A DNA stretch of 20,152 nucleotides from Bacillus pseudomycoides DSM 12442 (GCF_000161455.1 NZ_CM000745.1:1802441-1822592); one strand, 5' to 3'. Shown: positions 1-7,098, counted from the first letter of the stretch. Program-made: numbers and translations. The notes: a model not told the origin generated them from the letters alone.

Positions 1-26
1 TAATATAGTAAAAAGGAGGCGATGCA

Positions 27-482
27 ATGTTTCGCTTTTTCAAAAGTGGAAAAGAGGAGAGGTCAATTACGAAAGACGAATTAGAGCAAGCAATGGCTAA
101 ATTTCTGGAAACAAATGCAAATATTGTTTATACAGTATTAGTCAATGAAGATTATACAGTGAATTATGACTTGTTAAAACCGTATTTACCAGCATTTCCT
201 ACAAATACGTTCATTATAACGAAGGAAACGCTCGAGGTATTTGAACATACAGAAGAAAATCTAAAACTCGTAAAAGAGATTGATCTTGTGCAAAAAGCAG
301 TAGACCAATATGTTACAGAAAAAGAAATGTTTCCTATTGTAGAAGATGATGAGGATCGTCTTATATGTGGAATGAAACTAGCGCCGTATTTAGATCGTAT
401 ATTAAAGCGAAAATTATATATTTCAGAGAAGCATTATTTAGTTTCAAGTCAGCCAGATAAAAGTAAAAAAAATATTGTTTAA
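27..482 (+). CDS. Uncharacterised 151-aa cytoplasmic protein
   Basis: I do not recognise this family. The start is well supported by AAGGAGG at 13-19, seven bases before the ATG. The protein has no signal peptide and no membrane segment. It begins with a short basic/aromatic stretch (MFRFFKSGKEER), continues as an acidic, mixed alpha/beta-looking sequence with a hydrophobic strand (NIVYTVLVNEDYTVNY, about residues 32-47), and ends in a Lys/Ser-rich tail. No catalytic or metal-binding motif is evident. It is closed by a strong hairpin terminator directly after the stop, so it is the last gene of its transcript; the upstream gene, if any, lies outside the window. Codon use matches its neighbours, so it is probably a real native gene of unknown function. 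Confidence 0.85.
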   Translation: MFRFFKSGKEERSITKDELEQAMAKFLETNANIVYTVLVNEDYTVNYDLLKPYLPAFPTNTFIITKETLEVFEHTEENLKLVKEIDLVQKAVDQYVTEKEMFPIVEDDEDRLICGMKLAPYLDRILKRKLYISEKHYLVSSQPDKSKKNIV

Positions 483-486
483 CATG

Positions 487-517
487 AAAACAACAATTAT
501 ATATTGTTGTTTTTTTG
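487..517 (+). terminator. Rho-independent terminator of the 151-aa gene
   Basis: Arms AAAACAACAAT (487-497) and ATTGTTGTTTT (503-513) pair perfectly around a 5-nt loop, followed by a T run to 517. Confidence 0.85.
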
Positions 518-559
518 TTGAAAAGAAATGTGAAAGTATAGTATAGTTCGATTTATAGA

Positions 560-588
560 TTGACTTTTCTGTTAATTCTGTATTTAAT
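560..588 (+). promoter_or_regulatory. Candidate sigma-A promoter of the leader/hydrolase unit
   Basis: TTGACT (560-565) and TTTAAT (583-588) are separated by exactly 17 nt. Transcription would start near 595 and leave a leader of about 190 nt before the hydrolase start at 787. Confidence 0.5.
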
Positions 589-620
589 TGTATGTAAGAG
601 ATAGAAAGGAGTGATGTATT

Positions 621-680
621 ATGAAAAATTGTAAGTCAGTTAGCAAACGTCATCCTAAGAGTAGGGGGAGTTACTGTTAA
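621..680 (+). CDS. Possible 19-aa leader peptide
   Basis: A short frame, MKNCKSVSKRHPKSRGSYC, has a near-ideal ribosome site (AAAGGAG at 605-611, nine bases before the ATG). It sits in the leader of the alpha/beta hydrolase gene and its 3' half forms the left arms of two nested stems (see the adjacent structured leader). That arrangement resembles the leader peptides controlling erm, cat and ABC-F resistance genes in Firmicutes, where ribosome stalling remodels the downstream RNA. The peptide is basic and Cys/Ser-rich and I know no homologue. It could also be a fortuitous frame; the support is the ribosome site plus its position in the structure. Confidence 0.4.
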   Translation: MKNCKSVSKRHPKSRGSYC

Positions 681-773
681 TCTGATATTCAAAAATTGAC
701 AGTATGTATTTACCGGAACCTTAGGATGACTGAAACCGTGTTAGAGAAGTATATATTTCTAAAAAGGTTACGG
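649..773 (+). promoter_or_regulatory. Structured 5' leader (candidate attenuator)
   Basis: An 11-bp perfect outer stem is formed by GTCATCCTAAG (649-659) and CTTAGGATGAC (720-730). Inside it, TACTGTTAAT (672-681) pairs with ATTGACAGTA (695-704) with one G-U pair. A third stem, TTAGAGA (741-747) with TTTCTAA (756-762), is extended by CCGT (736-739) with ACGG (770-773), which touches the GGGAGG ribosome site at 772-777. The stop codon of the leader peptide lies in the inner stem. No U-tract follows, so control would be translational rather than by termination. It matches no riboswitch class I can recognise. Confidence 0.45.
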
Positions 774-786
774 GAGGTAAGTGTGG

Positions 787-1737
787 ATGAGTAAGATTAC
801 TTATATTGGTTTGTTAAATGAGACATTAGAATGTTATGCAAAGGATGGTAGTTTAGAAGCATACCATTATATTACCAAAAATGCTGATAAGATAACTGGT
901 AATAAAGCTCAAATATATAATTTTAAATATGCATTAGCAAGCGCATCTGGGCTTGAGAAAGAAGCCTTACATATAATGAAAGAAGCGATTGTAGAAAATG
1001 AGTTTTGGTATGGGTATGAGTATTTAATTACAGATGCCGATTTGAACCCCCTTCATAGATATGAAGAATTTCATCAGATGATTCAGTTATGTAAAGAAAG
1101 AGAAGAAGTAGCAAAGAAATCTGAACAATTTGATTTGAAAGTTATACAAGGAAATAGCGGTATTCATAACAATCTACTTATTGCATTGCATGGTGATCAA
1201 GAAAATATAAAGATAGCAGAACCATATTGGCAATCCGTTGTATCTCAAGGGTATTTATTAGCATTACCGCAGTCTTCTCAAATTCAATTTTCAGAAGGAT
1301 ACGTATGGGATGATATAGAAAAGGGCTCTCGTGAGTTAAAGGAACACTATGAAAGTATTGTAGCTAGTAATCATGGTGAGGTAGAGCATGTAATTATTGG
1401 AGGATTTTCCGCTGGAGCAAGAGTTGCGTTACATGCAATCTTAAACGAACATATTATTGTAAAAGGCTTTGTTTTTGTAGCGCCATGGATTCCTGAAATT
1501 GAAGAGTGGGAAGACTTGCTGGATAAATTGAAAGATAAAGGTATTAAGGGATATATTATTTGTGGAGATCAGGATGAAGATTGCTTTGAATGTACACAGA
1601 AGTTTGTGAAACGATTGGAAACGAAAAATATAAATCATGAGTATAAGGTTATTTCTAACTTAAATCACGATTACCCTGAGAATTTTGAAGAAATCTTACA
1701 AGAAGCAGTTAAATATATTGAGGGTACAGATTTATAA
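787..1737 (+). CDS. Alpha/beta hydrolase with N-terminal helical region
   Basis: A 316-aa cytoplasmic serine hydrolase. Residues 1-110 are helical and resemble the TPR-like front part of some Bacillus esterases. Residues 115-310 are the alpha/beta hydrolase domain: nucleophile elbow GFSAG with Ser208, acid in GDQDED (Asp261 or Asp263), and His294 in NHDYP, so the triad looks complete. The ATG at 787 is preferred because GGGAGG (772-777) lies nine bases upstream; the in-frame GTG at 781 would be only three bases away. The substrate cannot be read from the sequence. The gene is alone in its transcript, behind a structured leader with a possible leader peptide, and ends at a strong bidirectional terminator. 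Antibiotic-ester hydrolysis is an attractive idea given the leader, but it is inference only. Confidence 0.85.
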   Translation: MSKITYIGLLNETLECYAKDGSLEAYHYITKNADKITGNKAQIYNFKYALASASGLEKEALHIMKEAIVENEFWYGYEYLITDADLNPLHRYEEFHQMIQLCKEREEVAKKSEQFDLKVIQGNSGIHNNLLIALHGDQENIKIAEPYWQSVVSQGYLLALPQSSQIQFSEGYVWDDIEKGSRELKEHYESIVASNHGEVEHVIIGGFSAGARVALHAILNEHIIVKGFVFVAPWIPEIEEWEDLLDKLKDKGIKGYIICGDQDEDCFECTQKFVKRLETKNINHEYKVISNLNHDYPENFEEILQEAVKYIEGTDL

Positions 1738-1750
1738 AAAACTTAGGCTG

Positions 1751-1788
1751 AAAAAAAGTGCATCACTTTATGTGACGCACTTTTTTTT
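1751..1788. terminator. Bidirectional terminator between converging genes
   Basis: AAGTGCATCAC and GTGACGCACTT form a stem with one mismatch around a TTTAT loop. There are eight T after it on the plus strand and seven on the minus strand, serving the hydrolase and the converging oxidoreductase. Confidence 0.85.
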
Positions 1789-1793
1789 GTATA

Positions 1794-2795
1794 TTATAAA
1801 TGAAAAGCTTCTGCTAATAAACGATACGATTTTAATTTGTCCTCAAATTGATGGGTGATGGTTACAATCATAAATTCCTCAGTATTGTAAGCTTTACTCA
1901 AGTTTAAGATTTGTTCTTTGACGTAACGTTGATCACCTACAATCATACGTTGCCGATTTTCTTTAATGCGGAACAAATCATAGGCACTATAAGGATAGTT
2001 TTGTGCTGTTTCAATGGAAGGGGTACCAGTTGTGCGTTTTCCTTGTTCTAATAATAGAATTGATAAATCTAGACTAGACGCAATTTTCTCAGCTTCTTCA
2101 GTCGTTTCTCCACAAACAACAAAAATAGAAACAATTGATTTTGGTTTGTCTCCTAAGAAAGATGGTTGGAATTGTTCTTGATAAGCTTTCATCACTTCAG
2201 GACCACCATAGCCGTTGATAAACTGAGCGAAGGCAAAAGAAGCCCCTTGTTTTGCTGCAACCATGGCACTTTCTCCACTGGATCCAAGCATCCATATTTC
2301 AGGTGCAGTAGGAATGACAGGCGAAGCTTTTAGGTTTGCATATTGATGATTTTCAGGTACGTTGTCATGTAAGTACATGGCTACATCCTGAATTTGTTCT
2401 GGATATTGGTCGAGTGAAATCATTTTTCCTTCTTGCAGCGCGCGAGTTGCGATGGGCATACCACCTGGTGCTCTACCAACTCCAAGATCGATTCGATTTG
2501 GATAAAGCGCTTCTAATACACGGAAATTTTCAGCGACTTTATATGAGCTATAGTGTGGAAGCATAACGCCACCGGACCCCACACGGATGCGATTTGTTTT
2601 CGCTGCAATATGAGATATGAGCACTTCAGGACTTGAACCAGCTAAACTGACAGAATTATGATGTTCAGACACCCAAAAGCGAGTAAATCCTAGTTTTTCC
2701 ACTTCTTGAGCAAGTGTTACTGTATTGGAAAAAGCTTCAGTTGCTGTACTGCCATCGGAAATAGGGGATTGATCTAATACACTTAGTTTAATCAT
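1794..2795 (-). CDS. LLM class flavin-dependent oxidoreductase (luciferase-like, MsnO8 family)
   Basis: A 333-aa single-domain TIM-barrel monooxygenase of the bacterial-luciferase superfamily, group 1. It opens with the family signature LSVLDQSPIS and shows FWVSEHH (about residues 41-47), the RIRVGSGGVMLPHY strand and loop, and RIDLGVGRAPGG (about 102-113). The length is that of the family. Such enzymes use reduced FMN supplied by a separate reductase to oxidise small organic or sulfur compounds; the substrate is unknown here and no partner reductase is adjacent. AGAGAGGT lies nine bases before the ATG, and a TATAAT box on the minus strand at 2828-2833 is the likely -10, with a weak -35. It is a single-gene unit. 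Confidence 0.9.
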   Translation of the reverse strand: MIKLSVLDQSPISDGSTATEAFSNTVTLAQEVEKLGFTRFWVSEHHNSVSLAGSSPEVLISHIAAKTNRIRVGSGGVMLPHYSSYKVAENFRVLEALYPNRIDLGVGRAPGGMPIATRALQEGKMISLDQYPEQIQDVAMYLHDNVPENHQYANLKASPVIPTAPEIWMLGSSGESAMVAAKQGASFAFAQFINGYGGPEVMKAYQEQFQPSFLGDKPKSIVSIFVVCGETTEEAEKIASSLDLSILLLEQGKRTTGTPSIETAQNYPYSAYDLFRIKENRQRMIVGDQRYVKEQILNLSKAYNTEEFMIVTITHQFEDKLKSYRLLAEAFHL

Positions 2796-2872
2796 AGAAA
2801 ATACCTCTCTATCTTAATGTACATTCTATTATATATTTACTTACGAAAAATGCGTAAAGAAATGCTCACATG

Positions 2873-2899
2873 AAAAAGCGAATGCTTTCACATCCGCTT
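2873..2899 (-). terminator. Terminator of the small minus-strand gene
   Basis: Read on the minus strand, AAGCGGAT and ATTCGCTT pair (one G-U) around GTGAAAGC, followed by TTTTT. The stem overlaps the last codons of the gene ending at 2888. Confidence 0.75.
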
Positions 2900-3091
2900 G
2901 TTATGAGAAATTCCACGTTCATAATGATTCATTTCCACTAATGTTAAAATATATTCGTAGTTATCGATTTCCATCTTAATTTGATTACGATCATCTTCAC
3001 TTAAATTTACATCCAATAATTTTTTGCATAGTAGTTGTTTTTTCAATTCCAAATGTTTTTTTGTTTCAGGATAGTCGTAAGTACGTTTCAT
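2888..3091 (-). CDS. Small conserved protein, probably DUF3896 family
   Basis: A 67-aa soluble, highly charged and probably all-helical protein, MKRTYDYPETKKHLELKK onward, with the Glu/Lys-rich pattern LSEDDRNQIKMEIDNYEYILTLVEMNHYERG. It resembles, from memory, the small Bacillus cereus-group proteins filed as DUF3896, whose function is unknown. The ATG at 3091 fits GGAAGGG ten bases upstream; a TTG at 3100 in the same frame would be almost on top of the ribosome site and is less likely. A TATAAT box lies upstream on the minus strand near 3133-3138. No enzyme motif and no membrane segment is visible. It has its own terminator and is divergent from the amine oxidase. Confidence 0.7.
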   Translation of the reverse strand: MKRTYDYPETKKHLELKKQLLCKKLLDVNLSEDDRNQIKMEIDNYEYILTLVEMNHYERGISHNKRM

Positions 3092-3272
3092 ATTTATCAA
3101 TCCCTTCCTTACATTTCCTATCTATATCTTCATTATATGATAAGAAAGGGATGATGAGAGCAAATCTCTGTGAATTATTAGTGAATATTCAGAAAAATGT
3201 GTTGTTCTACTATACTCATGAATACAATTCAGAGAATCACTGTTTTGTATTTTCAAAGTAAGGGGTGGAATG

Positions 3273-4745
3273 ATGCGAGTGCATACACAATCCCATGTCA
3301 CAACTGATGAAATGGTGGGAATTATTGATAAGGGATTACCGAAAACAGTAGAGCCAAAACAAATCATTGTAATTGGTGCTGGAATGGCTGGTTTAGTATC
3401 AGCATCCTTACTTAAAAGCGCAGGACATCATGTAAAAATTTTAGAAGCGAATAACCGTATAGGAGGCCGAATTGAGACTATTAGAATGGAAGACACCGGA
3501 TTATATTTAGATGTTGGAGCAATGCGCATTCCATATATACATACATTAACGATGGCTTATATAAGAAAGTTTGGGCTACAAGTGACCCCCTTTATTAATC
3601 GAAATGAGACGGATATTATTTATGTGAATGGTAGAAAAACGACATTACAACAATACGAGAAAAATCCAAGTATTTTAAGATATCCAGTAGTGATGAATGA
3701 AGAAGGAAAAACATCTGAAGAATTATTATTGTTAGCAGTGCAGCCAATTATTGATTTCATTAAAAGAAATCCAGATAAAAATTGGGAAATTGTTGAAAAA
3801 GACTTTGGGAAGTATTCAACAGCACAGTTTTTAAAATATCATCCTTATCAATATAATACGTATTTTTCACCAGTAGCAATTGAGATGATTGGTGTACTTT
3901 TAGATTTAGAAGGATTTTTAGAAAGATCATTTGTTGAAACGTTACGTTTTATATATATTTTGCAGCAAGAAAGTGGTTTTTGTGAAATTAGTGGGGGCAA
4001 TGATAAATTGCCAAAATCTTTTTTGCCTCAGTTAAAGGGAGATATTATTTACAATCAAAAATTAATGAAGCTTCAACAACATGATAAAGGTGTGACAGCA
4101 TATTGCAGACATGAAGAGACATTTGGATATAGCAGTATAACAGGTGATTTAGTTATTATTACAATTCCATTTTCCACAATGCGATTTGTTGAAATTGATC
4201 CATTTGATTCTGTATCACATGAAAAGTGGAGAGCAATTCGTGAACTACATTATATGGCGGCTACTAAAATAGGAATTCAATTTAAAAGTCGCTTTTGGGA
4301 AGAACAGGGTCAATTAGGGGGGAGGATTATTACAGATTTACCAATTCGCTATGCGTATTATCCAAGCCATGGTATTGGGACTAAGGGACCGGCTATGATG
4401 CTTGGGAGCTATACATGGTCGTACGATGCATTATTATGGGATGGATTGTCGAAAGGTGATCGTATTTATTATACATTACAAAACTTAGCGACTATATTAG
4501 GTGGGCAAGTATATGATGAATTTATGTCAGGAGTAGCAAAAAATTGGACACTGGACCCGTATGCATTAGGAGGGTTTGCGATTTTTCAAGCGGGTCAAGA
4601 AACAGAACTGCAGCCAGCTATTGTAAAACCCGAGGGGAAAATATATTTTGCAGGAGACCATACAACACTTTATCATGGGTGGATACAAGGCGCAATTGAG
4701 TCTGGAATACGTACAGCTGTAGAGGTGAATCAATTGATTGTATGA
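3273..4745 (+). CDS. Flavin monoamine oxidase / L-amino-acid oxidase-like FAD enzyme
   Basis: A 490-aa FAD-dependent amine oxidase. The dinucleotide-binding fold VIGAGMAGL is at about residues 33-41, preceded by a roughly 30-residue N-terminal extension, and is followed by the ribose-binding Glu in LEANNRIGGR. The C-terminal FAD motif YFAGDHTTLYHGWIQGAIESG is intact at about 460-480, so the enzyme is complete. Family members oxidise amines or L-amino acids to the imine with release of hydrogen peroxide and ammonia; the Bacillus subtilis relative is YobN. The substrate is not readable. The second ATG (3273) is better placed behind AGGGGTGG (3261-3268) than the first (3270); the difference is one residue. 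No partner genes are adjacent. A bcr1-like repeat lies about 100 bp downstream. Confidence 0.88.
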   Translation: MRVHTQSHVTTDEMVGIIDKGLPKTVEPKQIIVIGAGMAGLVSASLLKSAGHHVKILEANNRIGGRIETIRMEDTGLYLDVGAMRIPYIHTLTMAYIRKFGLQVTPFINRNETDIIYVNGRKTTLQQYEKNPSILRYPVVMNEEGKTSEELLLLAVQPIIDFIKRNPDKNWEIVEKDFGKYSTAQFLKYHPYQYNTYFSPVAIEMIGVLLDLEGFLERSFVETLRFIYILQQESGFCEISGGNDKLPKSFLPQLKGDIIYNQKLMKLQQHDKGVTAYCRHEETFGYSSITGDLVIITIPFSTMRFVEIDPFDSVSHEKWRAIRELHYMAATKIGIQFKSRFWEEQGQLGGRIITDLPIRYAYYPSHGIGTKGPAMMLGSYTWSYDALLWDGLSKGDRIYYTLQNLATILGGQVYDEFMSGVAKNWTLDPYALGGFAIFQAGQETELQPAIVKPEGKIYFAGDHTTLYHGWIQGAIESGIRTAVEVNQLIV

Positions 4746-4843
4746 GTATTAATAGTAAGAGGAAGGAAAGTGTCGTGACGAATATAATTAGAGATAGGTA
4801 TGTATGAATTTGGTTTGAAAATAAGTGAAGTTCAGAAAAGTTA

Positions 4844-4991
4844 TTTATTATATAAGTCGCTGCTACGGAGAAAAAAGTGACTTGCACTTGTTTTCTCTCT
4901 TTGTTTTCACTGGGCATGGGGCAGGAAAAGGATTTGACCGCTTCTATGCATGGTCGGATGCTCTCTTCCATCTGAAAAAGAAAGACTTTAT
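4844..4991. repeat. Candidate bcr1 interspersed element
   Basis: The 320-bp gap between two genes holds a unit flanked on both sides by TTTAT (4844-4848 and 4987-4991), 148 bp in all. The published bcr1 repeat of the Bacillus cereus group is about 155 bp, intergenic, structured, and has a flanking TTTAT motif at each end. Here AAGTC (4854-4858) near the left end pairs with GACTT (4984-4988) near the right, and a strong internal hairpin joins GAGAAAAAAGTG (4868-4879) to CACTTGTTTTCTC (4885-4897) with one bulged base. Open frames crossing it on both strands are typical spurious ORFs. Identification is from size, termini and structure; I could not align it to a reference copy. Confidence 0.65.
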
Positions 4992-5065
4992 GCCGTTTTT
5001 TAATTTGTATTTATATATAGTGTTAAATGTTATTATATATAAAAGAACAATAGGGAGTGTTTGTA

Positions 5066-5650
5066 ATGAATCCATTATTACTTGATTTTCCTTCTGAATT
5101 TTACACAGACAGGCTTCTCATTCGAATGCCAAAGCCAGGGGATGGAAAGGCAGTATATGAAGCTATCAATGCATCGTTAGAAGAATTAAAACCTTGGATG
5201 ACTTTTGCTCAAAAAGAACAAACAGAAGAAGAAATCGAAGCGAGTATAAGAAGATCATATATTCAATTTTTACAACGTGAAGATTTGAGATTACTAGTAT
5301 TTTTAAAAGACACAGGCGAATTTGTAGCTTCTGCTGGATTGCATCGTATTAATTGGGAGATACCAAGATTTGAAATTGGATACTGGATAGATTCGCGCTT
5401 TGGTGGAAAAGGTTATATGACAGAAGCTGCGCAAGGTATTATGGATTATGCTTTTTCTGAGTTAAAGGCAAACAGGATAGAGATTCGCTGTGATTTACGA
5501 AATGTAAAAAGTAGAGCGATACCTGAGAGGCTAGGTTTTAAATTAGAAGGGATTTTAGAAAGCAGCAGTGTAGCAGTAGATGGCAAGGGACTCAGGGATA
5601 CATGTGTGTTTGCGATGACAAGAAACAGGTATGAAAAAGAAGAGCTATAA
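5066..5650 (+). CDS. GNAT N-acetyltransferase, RimJ/RimL type
   Basis: A 194-aa GCN5-related acetyltransferase of the RimJ/RimL/SpeG branch. It starts with the typical YTDRLLIRMPKPGDG, has GEFVASAGLHRINWEIPRFEIGYWID (about residues 84-109), and the acetyl-CoA pyrophosphate-binding segment RFGGKGYMTEA at 111-121. The C-terminal half carries RNVKSRAIPERLGFKLEG, where most relatives read N-x-x-S-xx-xxE-K-xGF. Members acetylate ribosomal-protein N-termini, polyamines or small molecules; the acceptor is unknown here. ATG 5066 fits AGGGAGTG (5052-5059); an in-frame GTG at 5057 lies inside that site. It is a single gene ending in a 13-bp hairpin that overlaps its last codons. Confidence 0.88.
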   Translation: MNPLLLDFPSEFYTDRLLIRMPKPGDGKAVYEAINASLEELKPWMTFAQKEQTEEEIEASIRRSYIQFLQREDLRLLVFLKDTGEFVASAGLHRINWEIPRFEIGYWIDSRFGGKGYMTEAAQGIMDYAFSELKANRIEIRCDLRNVKSRAIPERLGFKLEGILESSSVAVDGKGLRDTCVFAMTRNRYEKEEL

Positions 5651-5669
5651 TGTATTAGCTCTTCTTTTT
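5634..5669. terminator. Bidirectional terminator overlapping the GNAT stop codon
   Basis: A perfect 13-bp stem of AAAAAGAAGAGCT (5634-5646) and AGCTCTTCTTTTT (5657-5669) has the stop codon in its loop. It is T-rich on both strands, so it can also end the minus-strand small gene at 5699-5845. Confidence 0.85.
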
Positions 5670-5698
5670 GAATTGTATTATTAATTAAGTTTTAGTCA

Positions 5699-5845
5699 TT
5701 ATAAGAACTGTTTAATGATTTTTACCCATCCTAAATAGGAAGCTCCTAAAATAATAGCCCATAAGAATGCAAGTCGTGCACTTCTTGGAATAGATAACCA
5801 AATTTCGAATAATTTCCAAGAGTAATTTTTATTTGAGTTATTCAT
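5699..5845 (-). CDS. 48-aa single-pass membrane protein
   Basis: A short minus-strand gene. The ATG at 5845 follows AAAAAGGA by nine bases. The translated product begins MNNSNKNYSWKLFEIW and continues LSIPRSARLAFLWAIILGASYLGW..., ending KIIKQFL. Residues 25-41 form one membrane helix with a positively charged Arg pair before it (R21, R24) and lysines after it (K42, K45). A promoter-like TATAAT (5869-5874) with a weak TTGAAT -35 lies just upstream, and a bidirectional terminator lies downstream, so it may be a complete transcription unit. It could alternatively be co-transcribed with the aldo/keto reductase gene that ends 78 bp upstream. Function is unknown; size and topology fit small regulatory or stress membrane peptides. 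Confidence 0.7.
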   Translation of the reverse strand: MNNSNKNYSWKLFEIWLSIPRSARLAFLWAIILGASYLGWVKIIKQFL

Positions 5846-5868
5846 TAATGGATATCCTTTTTGTGGCA

Positions 5869-5899
5869 ATTATAACATAAAAAGGAGTGGGGTATTCAA
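5869..5899 (-). promoter_or_regulatory. Candidate promoter of the 48-aa membrane protein
   Basis: On the minus strand TATAAT (5869-5874) lies 19 nt from TTGAAT (5894-5899). The long spacer makes it weak. The -35 overlaps the dyad GGTATT-C-AATACC (5891-5903). Confidence 0.35.
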
Positions 5900-5923
5900 T
5901 ACCTACTATAATGTGCTAGCACA

Positions 5924-6826
5924 TTAAGGTACGGGATGTCCATTCGAACTTTCAAAGATGGTAAACCATTGCTGACGATCTAATGTAAGTTTTGTTGCAG
6001 CGATAGCTGACTTCACGCGATCTAATTTACCAGAGCCAACGATTGGCATCATTTTTGCTGGATGAGCAAGTAGCCATGCATACATGACAATATCGATGCC
6101 ATCAGCATTCAGTTCATTTGCGACTTTTTGTAAAGTTTTGCGTAAGCGTACAGCACGTTCATTTTGTCCTGTAAAGATTTCTCCACCAGCAAGAGGAGAC
6201 CAAATCATAGGGCTAATTCTTTTTTCTTGGCATAAGTCGATTGTACCTTTTTCAAAATGTTCAAGCTGCATCGCAGATACTTCAATTTGGTTTGTGATGA
6301 GCGGGAAATCTAAGTATGAGCTAAGCATATTAAATTGAGACGGTAAAAAGTTAGATACACCGAAATGACGGACTTTTCCTTCTTGTTTTACACGTGTGAA
6401 AGCTTCTGCCACTTCACTTGGGTCCATAAATGGATCAGGTCGATGAATCAGTAACAAATCAATATAATCAGTATGTAAGTTTTGTAGTGACTGTTCCACG
6501 CTTTTTACAATATGTTTCGTACTTGTATTATAGTGAGCGACATATCGCTTTGGAAACTTCGGAGATAAGGGAGCGATTCCACATTTTGTGACAATTTGCA
6601 TGTTATCACGTAAAGAAGGCTGTAATTGTAATGCTTCCCCGAATAATGATTCACACGTATATCCTCCATAAATATCGGCGTGGTCAAAAGTTGTAATCCC
6701 CATCTCCATACAATTTTTGATAAAAGAAAGTAATTCTTGTTTTGGCATATTCCATTCTGCTAAACGCCAAAATCCTTGAATGATACGAGAGAATTCAAGG
6801 TTATTAGCCATTTGAATTCGTTCCAT
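5924..6826 (-). CDS. Aldo/keto reductase (YdhF-like)
   Basis: A 300-aa NADPH-dependent oxidoreductase of the aldo/keto reductase superfamily, closest in pattern to Escherichia coli YdhF. The catalytic tetrad is visible: Asp48 and Tyr53 in FDHADIYGGY, Lys81 in VTKCG and His128 in LLIHRPDP. The phosphate-binding region PIVGSGKLDRVKSAI is near residues 261-275. It would reduce aldehydes or ketones; the physiological substrate is unknown. The start is supported by AAGGGGGT about nine bases before the ATG. A good sigma-A promoter (TTGTAA, 17 nt, TATAAT) lies at 6887-6915 on the minus strand. A 7-bp dyad, AATGTGC/GCACATT (5910-5925), overlaps the stop codon but lacks a T run. The 48-aa gene follows downstream. 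Confidence 0.92.
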   Translation of the reverse strand: MERIQMANNLEFSRIIQGFWRLAEWNMPKQELLSFIKNCMEMGITTFDHADIYGGYTCESLFGEALQLQPSLRDNMQIVTKCGIAPLSPKFPKRYVAHYNTSTKHIVKSVEQSLQNLHTDYIDLLLIHRPDPFMDPSEVAEAFTRVKQEGKVRHFGVSNFLPSQFNMLSSYLDFPLITNQIEVSAMQLEHFEKGTIDLCQEKRISPMIWSPLAGGEIFTGQNERAVRLRKTLQKVANELNADGIDIVMYAWLLAHPAKMMPIVGSGKLDRVKSAIAATKLTLDRQQWFTIFESSNGHPVP

Positions 6827-6886
6827 TTTGAGTAGACCCCCTTGATGAATGATGATATTTTTGAAAAGGCTTTCTTGTTCGGTACT

Positions 6887-6915
6887 ATTATATAGTTATT
6901 GGACTGTACTTACAA
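6887..6915 (-). promoter_or_regulatory. Sigma-A promoter of the aldo/keto reductase gene
   Basis: On the minus strand TTGTAA (6910-6915) is followed after 17 nt by a perfect TATAAT (6887-6892), about 60 bp before the start codon at 6826. Confidence 0.65.
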
Positions 6916-6931
6916 TGAATATGTCTTTGTT

Positions 6932-7014
6932 GTAAAAAACGATTTTACCTCGCATTAACGGGCAGTAAGCCCCCACCTCAAGAGTAAGAGCGAAACGAGG
7001 AAGATAGGTGGGGG
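6932..7014. repeat. Double-hairpin element, possible IS200/IS605-type transposon end
   Basis: In the 272-bp divergent gap a small stem GTAAAA/TTTTAC (6932-6937, 6943-6948) precedes CGGGCAGTAAG and a strong 9-bp GC-rich stem, CCCCCACCT (6970-6978) with AGGTGGGGG (7006-7014). The hairpin is not followed by a T run, so it is not an ordinary terminator. The layout CGGGCAGTAAG then a C-rich/G-rich stem resembles, from memory, the right ends of IS605-group (tnpB) elements and their non-autonomous PATE derivatives, which also encode the scaffold of TnpB guide RNA. No transposase remnant is legible. It could instead be a regulatory RNA for the GTPase gene. Confidence 0.4.
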
Positions 7015-7056
7015 ATGAAGAAAAACCCTACTGATGGAAGTTTCACTTTATCTGTA

Positions 7057-7065
7057 TGGTATAAT
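7057..7065 (+). promoter_or_regulatory. Extended -10 promoter of the COG0523 GTPase gene
   Basis: TGGTATAAT (TG at 7057, TATAAT at 7060-7065) is a perfect extended -10. There is no clear -35. Transcription would begin about 25 nt before the start codon at 7099, downstream of the GC-rich hairpin. Confidence 0.6.
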
Positions 7066-7098
7066 GTACGAAGATATAGCTATAAGGAGATGTACGAA

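Noticed and set aside
4618..5085. Overlapping frames on both strands in the gap after the amine oxidase
   Set aside because: They run across the bcr1-like repeat, have no ribosome site, and continue into the flanking gene or A/T-rich DNA; best seen as shadows of the repeat.
6920..6950. Possible Zur half-site AACGATTTTA near the GTPase gene
   Set aside because: Only one half resembles the consensus; the other half does not match, and the symmetry is that of a simple hairpin.
7015..7098. N-terminal extension of the GTPase from ATG 7015
   Set aside because: It lies upstream of the extended -10 promoter and at the foot of the hairpin, has no ribosome site, and adds no family sequence before MIPVTILTGFLGSGK.
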